Source of the DNA: JAQBQB01 sp963757185 | GTDB taxonomy: Bacteria > Gemmatimonadota > Gemmatimonadetes > Gemmatimonadales > Gemmatimonadaceae | DNA length: 64,000 nucleotides | NCBI GenBank assembly: GCA_963757185.1 | Contig: CAVWQI010000001.1 | Location: 412,507-476,506 of the forward strand | Reading direction: 5' to 3' | Shown: positions 25,068 to 34,482 of the stretch, piece by piece | Numbering within the stretch: the stretch's first letter is position 1 | How the letters are laid out: every line of letters begins with the position of its first letter | Notes under the pieces: generated by a model | Databases searched by the model: none | What the model was told of the DNA's origin: nothing | The model's input: the letters and a program-made list of their open reading frames with translations, nothing else | Position numbers and translations under genes: made by a program

Positions 25068-26623
25068 TGGACGGGCACCCGATCGCGGAAAAAGCGATGC
25101 TCGAGCGACTCGCGCGACGCGACCCATGCGCGTAGCACTTCCTGCGTCGTCGTCTTCGGCGAGAACGGAAGAGAATCCGTGGCCGCGCGAATCCAGGCCG
25201 GGCGTACCCATTCGACGTAGTACCCCTCCACGGCGACAAGGAACGTTCGCGGTGTCGCGTCTCGCCCGACGTCGAAATCCACGTAGAAGCGATCGCCCGG
25301 ACTCGTCACCAGGCGCCGGTCGTCGGCGGCGCGAATGAAATCGCGCACGTCGTCGCGCCGTACACCGCTGCTCTCGGTGACGCGCGCGGCGGAAATCTTC
25401 CGCGCCTCGACCGGACGAACGTCCCACGACGTCGCGACGCGATCGATGCGGAATTCGTCGGTGACGAACGACAACCGCAGGTGAATGCTGTCGCCGTGCA
25501 AGCGGCCGGCGTGAGGAATCACCGCCGCGACGGTCCGCCAGGCGGTCGGTCCAAAGTCCATCATTCGCACGACCGGCTTCCAGTCGTCGCCGTCGCGCAC
25601 GCTGACGCGCAGCCCGAAGTGATCGGTGTACCATCGCGCAACCTGGGCGACCGTCGTGATCTTCGAGAGATCGTGTCCCACCCAGTCCAGCGACCGCGCG
25701 CCATGCCGGGCGAGCATCTCGTCGTAGAAGATCGTCGTCGACAGCAGGCTGCTTCGCATGTCGAGAAGCAACGCGAGGGAGTCCCGGCCGGCCTCGCGAG
25801 GTACGGTGATGTCGATGTGCTCTTCGCTCGGACCTGAACCGTTTGCGGCGGCGGCGAGCGCGGCGTCGCCCGAGCTGAACACGCGTCCGTCGGCCATGCT
25901 CAGCTCTTCCCGCACGTTCCGTCCGCGCGAGTCGACGATCGACGCCGGCGTGTCGACGCGGCGGAGCGCCACGAATCCGCCCCGCGCCACCGGCGCCACG
26001 ATCTCGTCGGCGCGGTGACGCGTCTCGAGCAGCTCGATCTGCTCTATGTAGTGCGTCTCCAGCGCCTCGTTGCGCACCTCCAGCCGGATCACGCCGTTCG
26101 CGTCGGGTTTCACGTTCAGCAGATCGACGTCGCGCTTGGCGAGCAGCGGCGCGATGCTGTACGAGAACGACTCGGCCTGGAGCGACGGGACCCCGGCGCT
26201 GTCGGCGTAGATCGTCGGACACGAGCCGAAGATGGCGACCGCGAGCACGGCGACGACGACGGTCGAGACGAAGCCGGATATCGGCGCGTAGATCAGCGTG
26301 CGCCCCGGATTCACCTCGCGCTCGAACGACTCGACGCCGACGACGCTGTCGAGCGCAATGCGCCCGACGGGCGAACTGTCGAGGGTGGCGCTGAAGCGAA
26401 CGCCGTCGCCGACGATCTGCTGGTTGCCGACCGTCGCTCCCCGGCGAAAGAGTACCGTGGACCCGTCGCCGAGGTGCGCCTTGATCGGCGAGTGCACGAA
26501 GCGCTCGGCGCCGGAGACGTCCAACGATTTGGGCCGGTTGGTCGACGAGATCACGCACGCGACGATGATGAGCGTCGTCAACGACAGAGCGGCGAAGAAT
26601 CGGCGGCGCAAGTAGATTCGCAT
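25064..26623 (-). CDS. Membrane-anchored protein of unknown function, first gene of an envelope operon
   Basis: A 519-residue protein. Residues 9-25 are a membrane helix or lipoprotein signal (LTTLIIVAC), residues about 45-108 a beta-rich domain (GATVGNQQIVGDGVRFSAT, IALDSVVGVES), residues 112-132 a second helix, then a large extracytoplasmic region beginning GSCPTIYADSAG. The SCPxIY start with a following LLAKRDVDLL and RLEVRNEALETHYIEQIELL resembles a family of uncharacterised surface proteins in which SCP(F/Y)VY precedes a beta-sandwich. ATG 26623 follows AGAAGG. It is coupled to the lipoprotein gene by a GTGA overlap and divergent from the ATP-grasp gene, 61 bases away. Confidence 0.75.
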   Translation of the reverse strand: MRIYLRRRFFAALSLTTLIIVACVISSTNRPKSLDVSGAERFVHSPIKAHLGDGSTVLFRRGATVGNQQIVGDGVRFSATLDSSPVGRIALDSVVGVESFEREVNPGRTLIYAPISGFVSTVVVAVLAVAIFGSCPTIYADSAGVPSLQAESFSYSIAPLLAKRDVDLLNVKPDANGVIRLEVRNEALETHYIEQIELLETRHRADEIVAPVARGGFVALRRVDTPASIVDSRGRNVREELSMADGRVFSSGDAALAAAANGSGPSEEHIDITVPREAGRDSLALLLDMRSSLLSTTIFYDEMLARHGARSLDWVGHDLSKITTVAQVARWYTDHFGLRVSVRDGDDWKPVVRMMDFGPTAWRTVAAVIPHAGRLHGDSIHLRLSFVTDEFRIDRVATSWDVRPVEARKISAARVTESSGVRRDDVRDFIRAADDRRLVTSPGDRFYVDFDVGRDATPRTFLVAVEGYYVEWVRPAWIRAATDSLPFSPKTTTQEVLRAWVASRESLEHRFFRDRVPVQ

Positions 26624-26684
26624 CCGTGCCTTCTCGAGGGCCAGGGGTAAACGTGGGCCGCCGCGCGAGCGAGGGCAAGGTCTC

Positions 26685-27692
26685 GTGAGAGTTCTATTAC
26701 TCGACGAAGGCTTCGTCAGCGGCGCGTTGACGGCCCTCGGTTTGCAACGCGTCGGATGTACTGTAGACGTCATCGCCGCGACAGGCGGCGCGGGAGAGTG
26801 TCGCACCGACGCCGGCACTTGGCGTCTCGCCCCTCGAGTCGGTCAGCCGGAATTGCGCGATCTTGTGTCGCGACAGCGCGGGTATGACGTCGTGTACGCG
26901 GTGACCGAGCCCCTTCAGCAACTTCTCTCCGGTGCACGCAGCGACAAGAGACAGACGAGCGCGCAAATGCACGCTGTCGGGATTTCCGTCCCGGCCGAGC
27001 AGTCCGCGGCGAGCGACACCGATTTGCGCGACGCCATACGCGCGCTGCGTACACCGCTCGTCGTCAAAGGGTCGGTCGGTCGAGGTGGCAAGACGACGTT
27101 CATCGTTCGCTCGTTGAGCGAAGCGCGCCGCGCGGCCAACCGCATTCGCGCCGTTGGCGCGGACCCGTTCGCGCAGGCGCACATCGCCGGCGTGACCCAT
27201 CTCGCCGGGGGGCTGTTCGAGAACGGGCGCGCGTTGCGTCTCTACTGCGGTGCGAAGCGCGTGCAGGTTCCCGCACGAACCGGTCCCGCCGCCGAGCTCG
27301 TTTCCACCGACGACCCGGCACTCACCAGTGTCGCATTGCGCGCCTTCGAGGCGTCGCGAGTCACCGGTCTGGCGAGCGCCGATTTCATTCGCGACGAGCG
27401 CGGCATCTATCACTTTCTCGAGTTGAACCCAAGACCATGGGGATCGATCGCGGCTGCGCGCGACGCCGGCGTCGATCTCTTCACTCCTCTCGTCGCGCTC
27501 TGGAGCCGACAGTCAATCACCGCGGATCTGTCGTTTCGCCCTGGCGTGCGATCGACGGTGTTTCCGTTGGCGCTCCTTTCCCTGCGTTGCTGGGCATCGG
27601 GCTCCGCGTTTCGCTCCGCCCCCGCGCCACGCAACCTGAGACTTGCCGCGCATCTCGCGCACCGGCTCGCGCGCGTCGCGTACAACTGGTAG
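26685..27692 (+). CDS. ATP-grasp domain protein
   Basis: A 335-residue ATP-grasp protein. TPLVVKGSVGRGGKTTFIV is the ATP-binding loop, and YHFLELNPRPWGSI contains the Mg-binding Glu and Asn. ATP-grasp enzymes join a carboxylate to an amine or thiol through an acylphosphate; this one has a pre-grasp domain (residues 1-95) with LLLDEGFVSGALTAL and is like carbamoyl-phosphate-synthase-type or peptide ligases of unknown substrate. It starts with GTG at 26685 after AAGG. It shares a 61-bp divergent promoter region with the envelope operon, so a role in modifying an envelope component is possible but unproven. Confidence 0.85.
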   Translation: MRVLLLDEGFVSGALTALGLQRVGCTVDVIAATGGAGECRTDAGTWRLAPRVGQPELRDLVSRQRGYDVVYAVTEPLQQLLSGARSDKRQTSAQMHAVGISVPAEQSAASDTDLRDAIRALRTPLVVKGSVGRGGKTTFIVRSLSEARRAANRIRAVGADPFAQAHIAGVTHLAGGLFENGRALRLYCGAKRVQVPARTGPAAELVSTDDPALTSVALRAFEASRVTGLASADFIRDERGIYHFLELNPRPWGSIAAARDAGVDLFTPLVALWSRQSITADLSFRPGVRSTVFPLALLSLRCWASGSAFRSAPAPRNLRLAAHLAHRLARVAYNW

Positions 27693-28418
27693 ACGTCGGG
27701 CCCGCCGTCATCAAGTCGTCAAATCGATCCGCACGATATCCGAGTGCTCCTGCACCTGCTCGATGACGAGCTCGCGGCCGTCGGGAGAAACGTCGAAGTC
27801 GCGAACGACGATGTCGCGTCCGAAATTCGTCAGCGGCCGCTCGCTCCCCGTGTCCACATCGATCAGCCAGACGTCCTTGTGCCCCATCTCGCCTTTCAAG
27901 ACGATCAGCGCGAGGCGGTCCCGCAGGAATGCAAAATGGCGCGCTCCGCGCGTGAGGACGAGATTGGGAAAGCGGCGCGGCTTGCCCTCAACGGTCGCGG
28001 CTCTCACTTCGAACGTCGTCCCGATGTCCGGACCCGAATAGGCGATGAACGAACCGTCAGGCGCCCAGACCGGATCGACCGAATACTCCGACAGGATCGG
28101 CGTCGGAGCGCTCCCGTCGAGCGACACGCTGTGCACGCACGGTGTGCCGGTCTCGTCGGCCGCGGTCACCAGAAGCGATCGCCCGTCCGGCGCCCAGACG
28201 GGTGCCCCTCGCAACGCGAGCGAGTCGGCGGCGATGCGCGAGTCCGTCCCGTCTGCGTTCATGATGTACAGGCGCGATTGCCCGCGCTCGTTCACCGAGA
28301 CGGCGACGCGCGCTCCGTCGGCCGTGACGGCGGGGCCGCCGACGATCTGGGCGCCGGGCGGCGCGCTCCATAGTTCGGCGGCCGCACCGTCCACGAGTTT
28401 CCAGAGGCTGTCGCTCGT

Positions 28419-28427
28419 CCCCCCCCC
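28419..28427. repeat. Nine-base homopolymer at a frame break
   Basis: Nine consecutive C on the plus strand (G on the coding strand) sit exactly where the propeller ORF changes frame. One more base would restore the frame. Confidence 0.9.
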
Positions 28428-29639
28428 GTCGACGCGACGTACAATAGATATCCGGGTCCAAACCGCGGCGAGCGCCCGGAGCCCGTCGGCAAACGCATGC
28501 GAGTCGCGCTCGAGATCGGCGCCGGCGCGTCACAGAGCGCGGCGCGCCAGAGCTCTGCTTTCGGATTCGATCTCGTCGCGACGAGCCGGCGGCGGTCGCC
28601 GCTCACCGCAAGCGACGTGTAGCGGTCGATGCCGGAGCCGATCCGATGCGCGACGCGCCGGTCGACGTCCAGGGCATGCAGCCACGGTCCCGACCCGTCA
28701 GTCCCGGTCGCGAGATACAACAACGTCCGGTGATTCACGAAGACGGGATACGCCACTCGCGAGTCATGAAAGGTGACGCGTTCGGCGGCCCCGCCGGCCG
28801 GTTTGATCCGCCAGACGTCCAATTCGTTCGGCACGATTCCGCCGACGAAGTAGATGTAGGCCTCGTCGGGCGACCACACCGGGAAGTGGGCATGACGTCC
28901 CGGCGATTCGGCGAAGATCCGAACGCCAGGCGGCGGCTGATTGGGACCGGTGACGAAGATCGGATCCCCGGGCGCCGCCGTGTGGTAGACGAGGCGCCCG
29001 CTCTCGCTCCAATCGAGCTCCGGCACATCGTCGAGGTACGGACGCGGCTCTCCGCCGAGCGTGGGGACGGACCAGATTCCGACGCGGCCGGCTGTCGATC
29101 CTCCCGCGACCGAAGTGCGCGCCCAAAATAAGACGAGCGCCCCATCGGGTGAAAACGACAGCGTGCGAACGTCGTGGTTGAGAAGATCGAGGGCGGGGGC
29201 CGCGCCGCGGGTCAGGTTGTAGAATCGCCCAGCGCCGATTTGAGTGATCCAGACGTCCGTTCGTCCGTCGAGATTCGAGAGGAACGCGACGAACTTCCCG
29301 TCGCGCGAGATCGCCCCCGCTTGTTGCGCCCCGTCAAAATCCGTGACGGGCGCGAATTCCGCGCTCGCGATCGGATTCCGCCCGAACGCCTCCGCGTCCC
29401 GCCGCCACGACGCCGGTTCTTCCTTCGCGCCGCCAACGACGACCGGAACCCTCCGGCCTTGCGACCACGCGTCAAGCTCGGTCCGGAGGGCGGACACGGA
29501 TCCCTGCTTGTCGTGATGATGGCGATGGACGGGCATCCCCTCGCGCTTTTCCCAGCGCTGGACCGTGCTCACGTCGCGGCGGAGATAGGCCGCGATCTCC
29601 TTCCAGGAGTCGAGTCGAGACTCGCGGGAACTCGCCACT

Positions 29640-29649
29640 GGGGGGGGGG
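29640..29649. repeat. Ten-base homopolymer at a frame break
   Basis: Ten consecutive G on the plus strand (C on the coding strand) lie between the natural ATG at 29682 and the HTH domain. One more base would keep them in one frame. The alternative TTG at 29689 bypasses this but lacks a ribosome site. Confidence 0.9.
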
Positions 29650-29863
29650 AACCGCCGGTGCATCTGATGGGAGTTCGCTCATGGCGCAATCTTGGCTCGA
29701 CTGGCGGCTTGACTGGCGGAACTCGATTCTAGCTCACGCCTCACACAGCGGCAATCGACGGCAATCGACCGCATTCGACGTCAGAGCGGACCTTTCCGCT
29801 TGTTGCCACGGGCTAGCGGCTTACGTTCGCCATCCCATTCCCGCAGACACAGGGAGATGCATC

Positions 29864-30433
29864 ATGAAAAATTTGCGCTGGATCGCTCTCGTCGGGCTTC
29901 TCGCGGTCGCCGGAAGCAGCCACGGCTCCGCCCAAGGCCAGAGGGGGGGCAACAATGAGTTCAACGGTCTTCATTTGACCGGGTCGATCAACGACTTCAC
30001 GACGCCGACGTTTGGCTCCTGGGGGGTTCAGGGCACCTGGTCCCTGGACATGACAGGAGGACCGAACGGTCCGAATTTCACGGCGGAGTTGACGATGGAG
30101 CGATCCGATCTGTTTTTCAGCCTCACGCCCACGGCGAATCCCAACAGTCTCGCAACGCGCAACCCCCATACTCATCACATCGCGGTGGCCGGCGGGACGG
30201 TGACGGCGATTCCGGGGGGTTTTCGCGTCACCGGACAGGCGGCCGAGACGATGATCACGGGGAATGGATCGACCGCGTCGTTTGAAACCACTCCGCCGAC
30301 GTCCACGCTGCAGATCGACGTCACCGGGGGCAACCTTGTCGCCTTCTCGAACGTCGCGCTGACGTTTGGGGGTGCCGCGGCCAAACACTTCGGATCGAAT
30401 CCGATCGCCGGGGTCGTGAATAGCGTGAAATAA
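29864..30433 (+). CDS. Secreted protein of unknown function
   Basis: A 189-residue protein with a clear signal peptide (IALVGLLAVAGSSHGSAQ). The mature domain is beta-rich and Gly/Thr-rich (LHLTGSINDFTTPTFGSWGV, ELTMERSDLFF, HIAVAGGTVTAIPGGFRVTG, each a fragment) and ends NSVK. I do not recognise the family. GGGAG at 29852-29856 fixes the ATG at 29864, although the frame is open back to 29174. It is divergent from the propeller gene; a weak inverted repeat (CGCGG/CCGCG, 30455-30469) follows the stop and may help termination. Confidence 0.75.
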   Translation: MKNLRWIALVGLLAVAGSSHGSAQGQRGGNNEFNGLHLTGSINDFTTPTFGSWGVQGTWSLDMTGGPNGPNFTAELTMERSDLFFSLTPTANPNSLATRNPHTHHIAVAGGTVTAIPGGFRVTGQAAETMITGNGSTASFETTPPTSTLQIDVTGGNLVAFSNVALTFGGAAAKHFGSNPIAGVVNSVK

Positions 30434-30495
30434 CGGCCGAACCGCTAGGCGGATCGCGGAATCACCGCGGGTTCTCGGAGCTCGACAGCGGCGAC

Positions 30496-30981
30496 TCACC
30501 CACGGCGCGCCGCTTCGATTGCGGCGATGTCGATCTTTTTCATCAGCATCATCGCGTCGAAAGCGCGCTTGGCGGCGGCAGGATCGGGATCGGTGATCGC
30601 TTTCGTCAGGGCGATCGGCGTGATCTGCCAGGACAACCCCCATTTGTCCTTGCACCAGCCGCACGCACTCTCCTCGCCGCCGTTGCCGACGATCGCGTTC
30701 CAATAGCGATCCGTTTCGGCTTGGTCAGCGGTTGCGACCTGAAACGAGAACGCCTCGTTGTGCTTGAACGTGGGTCCCCCGTTCAGCCCGAGGCACGGAA
30801 TGCCGATCACGGTGAACTCCACCGTCAACACGTCCCCTTTCTTTCCCGACGGAAAGTCTCCCGGCGCGCGGTGCACCGCGCGAACCGACGAATCGGGAAA
30901 GGTCTCGGCGTAAAACCGCGCCGCGTCCTCGGCGTCGCGATCGTACCACAGGCAGATCGTGTTCTTTGCCGGCGTAGCCAT
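30496..30981 (-). CDS. VOC-family protein, PhnB-like
   Basis: A 161-residue PhnB-type VOC protein: ICLWYDRDAEDAARFYAETFP at the start (in part), a central VEFTVIGIPCLGLNGGP and the typical NGGEESACGWCKDKWGLSWQ segment, ending with the Pfam-type KRAFDAMMLMKKIDIAAIEAA helix. PhnB-like proteins have been annotated as demethylubiquinone methyltransferases but lack a demonstrated activity; they may bind small ligands or metals. AGG before the ATG at 30981 supports the start. It is convergent with the secreted-protein gene and divergent from the DUF4386 gene. Confidence 0.88.
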   Translation of the reverse strand: MATPAKNTICLWYDRDAEDAARFYAETFPDSSVRAVHRAPGDFPSGKKGDVLTVEFTVIGIPCLGLNGGPTFKHNEAFSFQVATADQAETDRYWNAIVGNGGEESACGWCKDKWGLSWQITPIALTKAITDPDPAAAKRAFDAMMLMKKIDIAAIEAARRG

Positions 30982-31102
30982 ATCTCAGCCTCACTTGGAG
31001 AACTGCGAAATTCTTCCAGTATAGCGCGCGCCGGTGTCGCTTGCCCCTGCCCCGCCGCCTCAGTGAAACCCGGCCCTGGCAGGTCTCGTATGGGTAACCC
31101 AT

Positions 31103-31831
31103 ATGACAAATCCACTCGCTGAAACCTCGCCCAGCGCGCGCGGCCGAATCCTCGCGGCGCTCTACCTGTTCGTCATCGTCGCCGGCGTCATTGCCCAGAG
31201 CTTCATCAGCGACCGGCTGATCGTCGGGGGCGACGCCGCGAGAACGGCGGCCAACATCCTCGCCAACAAGTCGGTCTACCGGCTCGGCTTCACCATCTTC
31301 ATGCTCGAGATGGTCGCGCAGCTCGCGGTGACCGCAATGTTCTACGACCTGCTGAAGCCCGTGAACCGGAGCGCCGCCCGCATCTCCGCGATCGTCGGAT
31401 TCACCGCCGCCGGCATCAAGACGTTCGCGCGCGTGTTCTACTATGCGCCGCTGTTCCTGCTCGGGGGAGCGTCATACCTCTCGGCGTTCCAGCCGGCCCA
31501 GCTGGAAGCGCTGTCTCTCGCCTTCCTCAAGATCAACAGCCAGGGGGCGGCCGTCGCGCTCGTCTTCTTCGGGTTCGAGGTGTTGATCCAGGGCTGGCTG
31601 ATGTTCAAGTCCGAATTCCTCCCCCGCTTTCTCGGCGTACTGGCGATGATCTCCGGACTCGGCTGGCTCACCTACCTCTGGCCGCCGCTTGGCTCGCAGG
31701 CGTTCGTTCCGGTCGCGATCGTCGCGATCGCCGGGGTCATCGCGACGACCGGGTGGCTGTTCATCCGCGGTGTGGACGACGCGAAGTGGAGAGCGCGCGC
31801 CGCTCTGTCGGCAGCCTCGATCTGGCGGTAA
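31103..31831 (+). CDS. DUF4386 membrane protein
   Basis: A 242-residue integral membrane protein of the DUF4386 family with about six helices (LAALYLFVIVAGVIAQSFI first; TGWLFIRGV last). The typical phrases MVAQLAVTAMFYDLLKPVN and GFFEVLIQGWLMFKS-like segments are visible (here FGFEVLIQGWLMFKSEFLP). Function unknown. The ATG at 31103 lies within a weak ribosome context. The histidine kinase gene follows on the same strand 94 bases later. Confidence 0.85.
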   Translation: MTNPLAETSPSARGRILAALYLFVIVAGVIAQSFISDRLIVGGDAARTAANILANKSVYRLGFTIFMLEMVAQLAVTAMFYDLLKPVNRSAARISAIVGFTAAGIKTFARVFYYAPLFLLGGASYLSAFQPAQLEALSLAFLKINSQGAAVALVFFGFEVLIQGWLMFKSEFLPRFLGVLAMISGLGWLTYLWPPLGSQAFVPVAIVAIAGVIATTGWLFIRGVDDAKWRARAALSAASIWR

Positions 31832-31925
31832 CGACGCTCGGGTCCGCCCGCCGGCGTCGATGGCGACGGCGCGGACTTGCGACCAACGCCCTTTTTGCGG
31901 ATGATCAGCCGAGCCGACTCGGGTC

Positions 31926-33971
31926 ATGTCATCCCACAGGCAGGTCCCCGTTGACGACTCGCCGGACGTAGCCAGACGGCGTTGGCCACGGCGCGTCGAA
32001 CAGATCATGCGAGAGTTCCCGTGGATCTGCGCGGGCCTCTCGGTGACGATCGGCACGTTCACGCTCCTCGGCTGGTTTTTCGGCCGCCCGGAATGGACGA
32101 GCGTGCTTCGCGGGCTTCCGCCGATGGAGGCGAACAGCGCGCTCATGGCGCTGTTCGGTGGCGTGTCGCTCGTGCTGCTTGCACCCGCCCACGCGTCGAG
32201 GCGGCGGACCGTCGCCGGCCGAATCATCGCCGCCGCGATGCTGGCGTTCGCGATCATGCCGCTCGTCGAACAGCTGTTCGGCGTCGACTTCGCGATCGAT
32301 CGCGCGCTCGTCAGCCAGAGCGAGTCGCTATTTCATCATTTCCCGGGTCGACCGTCGCCTCAGACGGCGACGTCGTTCGCACTCGTCAACGCCGCGCTGC
32401 TCTTGCTCGACGCGAGGACCAGGTGGGGAAGCCGGCCCGCGCCGGTGTGCGCTGTGCTGGCGGCTCTCATGCCGCTCGTTTCACTCTTGGCATATGTATT
32501 TGGGACGGCAGAGCTTCTCGGTGCCCAGACGCTGTATCCGTTCGTCGGCATGGGCGTGCCGACGGCGGCCGCGCTGCTTGCTCTCAGTACTGGCGTCCTT
32601 GCCGCCCGCGCGAGCGAAGGGCTGCTCTCCGTACTCATGCGGCAAGACAGCGGAGGCCTCGCCGCACGACAGCTGGTCGCGTGGCTGCTGGCACTCGCGG
32701 CGGTGACGTGTGGAATCGAAGCCGGTGCCCGCTTCGGCCTGTACGCGGCGCCCGTCGGCTCGGCCGGCGTCGTACTCTTTGGCATCGTCGGCGGAAGCGT
32801 GTTCGTGCTGCGCGTCTCCAATCAGCTCAGCCGCTTGGACACGGAGCAGCGACGGCGCGAACTCGACGCGGCGTTGCTCTCGCAAGTCGGAGGAATTCTC
32901 ACTTCGAGCTTGGACTACGAGGCGACGCTGCCGGCGGTTGCACAGCTCGGGGCGAGCGGGTTCGCCGACTTCTGTGTCGTCGATCTCGTCGAGGGCGAAA
33001 CGGTCAGAAGATTGGCGGCGATCGGCCGCGAGGCTCTCGGAGCGAGCCCGCCGCTCATCGACGTTCCGCTGGAGGTCCACGGCCGGCCGCTCGGCAAGAT
33101 TTCGTTCGCGCGCGTATCCGGCTCCGCGCCTTTCGATCGTCAGGACGTTCATGTAGCCAAGGATCTCGCGCAGCGCGCCGCTCTCTCGATCGAGAACGGC
33201 CGGTTGTACCAGACCGCGCAGGCGGCGGTTCGCGCGCGCGACGATCTGATGGGAGTCGTGGCGCACGACCTTCGGAATCCGCTGAGCGTGATCCTGATGT
33301 ACGCGGAGGCCCTTCCCATGCTGAACGGCGACGGCGACCAGCAAACACAAGAAACCGCCGCCGCGATCGCGCGTTCGGCGAGGCGAATGAATCGCCTTAT
33401 CCAGGATCTGCTCGACGTCAGTCGAATCGAGGCCGGCGGGCTGTCCGTCCGATGTGTGCCGCTCGACCCCACGAGACTCGTCGCGGATGCCGTCGAGAGT
33501 CAGAGGCCGCTCGCGTCGTCGGAGCAGTTGGACTTACGCCTCGACGTTTCGACACCGCTTCCCGAAGTGCAAGGCGATCGAGATCGGCTCACGCAGGTAC
33601 TCGAGAATCTGATCGGCAACGCGATCAAGTTCACCGAAGCGGGGGGACGAGTCATCGTCGGAGCAAAACGACACAATGGAGATGTGCTGTTCTGGGTCGA
33701 CGATGCCGGCGTCGGAATTCGCCCCGAGGACGTGCCGCGAGTATTCGATCGGTTCTGGCAGGCGACGGGGCAAGACAAAGCCGCATTGGGATCCGGGCTC
33801 GGGCTGCCAATCGTAAAGGGAATCGTCGAAGCGCATGGCGGCCGAGTCTGGGTGGAGAGCGCCCTCGGCCGCGGAACCACGGTGCTGTTCACCATTCCGA
33901 CGACTGCGCCGTCAGCGGCCCAACGCTCCCGACAGGGTGGGCATGGATCGGGCAATGGCCAAGCGACATGA
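31926..33971 (+). CDS. Membrane sensor histidine kinase with GAF domain
   Basis: A 681-residue kinase. Residues about 30-300 contain seven or eight membrane helices, resembling MASE-type sensing modules without a clear assignment. A GAF domain covers about 325-425 (LLSQVGGILTSSLDYE), then HisKA with His447 in GVVAHDLRNPLSV and the HATPase_c domain with ENLIGNAIKFTE (N box), DDAGVGI and GSGLGLPIVKGI (G boxes). It phosphorylates itself on His447; the partner response regulator is not adjacent. The start at 31926 (MSSHRQ) is the longest; MREFPW further in is an alternative. Signal unknown. Confidence 0.92.
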   Translation: MSSHRQVPVDDSPDVARRRWPRRVEQIMREFPWICAGLSVTIGTFTLLGWFFGRPEWTSVLRGLPPMEANSALMALFGGVSLVLLAPAHASRRRTVAGRIIAAAMLAFAIMPLVEQLFGVDFAIDRALVSQSESLFHHFPGRPSPQTATSFALVNAALLLLDARTRWGSRPAPVCAVLAALMPLVSLLAYVFGTAELLGAQTLYPFVGMGVPTAAALLALSTGVLAARASEGLLSVLMRQDSGGLAARQLVAWLLALAAVTCGIEAGARFGLYAAPVGSAGVVLFGIVGGSVFVLRVSNQLSRLDTEQRRRELDAALLSQVGGILTSSLDYEATLPAVAQLGASGFADFCVVDLVEGETVRRLAAIGREALGASPPLIDVPLEVHGRPLGKISFARVSGSAPFDRQDVHVAKDLAQRAALSIENGRLYQTAQAAVRARDDLMGVVAHDLRNPLSVILMYAEALPMLNGDGDQQTQETAAAIARSARRMNRLIQDLLDVSRIEAGGLSVRCVPLDPTRLVADAVESQRPLASSEQLDLRLDVSTPLPEVQGDRDRLTQVLENLIGNAIKFTEAGGRVIVGAKRHNGDVLFWVDDAGVGIRPEDVPRVFDRFWQATGQDKAALGSGLGLPIVKGIVEAHGGRVWVESALGRGTTVLFTIPTTAPSAAQRSRQGGHGSGNGQAT

Positions 33972-34038
33972 AAGCTCAGGCGTGGCGTATCACGAGCCGA
34001 GTGTCGCGGAGTGGGCAGCCGCCCGAAGCCACATCGCT

Positions 34039-34455
34039 TTACCCTCCCTGCTTGCGAAACGAGATGAGTTCCACGGGAGCCCCGTCGACGACGATCATGG
34101 CAGCTCGCACACCATCTGAGGGCGAGCCGGGTGGAGAGATGACCTCCTGACCTATTAGCGCCGAGTCGAGGTCGTCGACCTCGAATGCAACATGTGGCAG
34201 TGATTTGATGAGAGGATGGAGCGGCGAGCTGTCCTCGAAACGCATCCACTCGATTCCGTAGGGGCTCGTCGGGAAGCCGGAGACATACAGACCGTAACGC
34301 TCGAGGAAGATCTCGTTGGCGCGAGGGACGGTCGTTGGAATGCCGACGTGGTGATACCGCCAGCCCCGCTCGGCGACGACGTCGGGCGGCTCGTGGCTTC
34401 GACGGAGGCGGGCAGCTTGCTCGGCGTGGTCGGCGTGGTCGGCGTCTGATCTCAT
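34039..34455 (-). CDS. VOC-family (glyoxalase-like) protein
   Basis: A 138-residue single VOC domain: WRYHHVGIPTTVPRANE begins the fold, PHVAFEVDDLDSAL the central strand, and MIVVDGAPVELISFRK the end. Metal ligands would include the His in YHHVGI and the Glu in VELI. Function unknown. Its N-terminus (DADHADHAEQ) is encoded by three near-identical 9-base repeats at 34421-34447. It is the last gene of a minus-strand run from 36380. Confidence 0.8.
   Translation of the reverse strand: MRSDADHADHAEQAARLRRSHEPPDVVAERGWRYHHVGIPTTVPRANEIFLERYGLYVSGFPTSPYGIEWMRFEDSSPLHPLIKSLPHVAFEVDDLDSALIGQEVISPPGSPSDGVRAAMIVVDGAPVELISFRKQGG
34421..34447. repeat. Three tandem 9-bp units in the start of a VOC gene
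   Basis: TCGGCGTGG occurs at 34421-34429 and 34430-34438, and once more with two changes at 34439-34447. It encodes the ADHADHA motif at the N-terminus of the VOC protein. Unit number could change in-frame. Confidence 0.9.
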
Positions 34456-34482
34456 ATAAGCTTTTCAATCCGACGAATGTTG

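Larger units (their letters stand above)
27711..29682 (-). pseudogene. HTH plus PD40 beta-propeller protein, disrupted at two homopolymer tracts
   Basis: The joined product is about 657 residues. ESRLDSWKEIAAYLRRDVST and QRWEKREGMPVHRHHHDK (quoted in part) form an N-terminal helix-turn-helix region found in Acidobacteriota/Gemmatimonadota regulators; the rest is a WD40-like PD40 propeller (ISRDGKFVAFLS, SFSPDGALVLFW, VWSPDEAYIYFV, VWAPDGRSLLV). The ATG at 29682 reads MSELPSDAPAVPP into a run of ten C; eleven would keep the HTH frame. At 28419-28427 a run of nine G (minus strand) shifts frame; ten would fuse both halves. Both disruptions are one base short at the two longest homopolymers, so miscalling or slippage is likely. 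Confidence 0.8.

Noticed and set aside
23859..26678. 939-codon minus-strand open frame spanning the envelope operon
   Set aside because: Only its last 268 codons (from 24665) have a signal peptide and protein-like composition; the upper part is a shadow of the first gene.
30455..30469. Five-bp stem CGCGG/CCGCG after the secreted-protein gene as a terminator
   Set aside because: Short stem, no T-run; mentioned in the gene entry but too weak for a feature.
31982..34150. 722-codon plus-strand frame overlapping the histidine kinase
   Set aside because: Arg-rich shadow; the kinase frame carries all recognised motifs.
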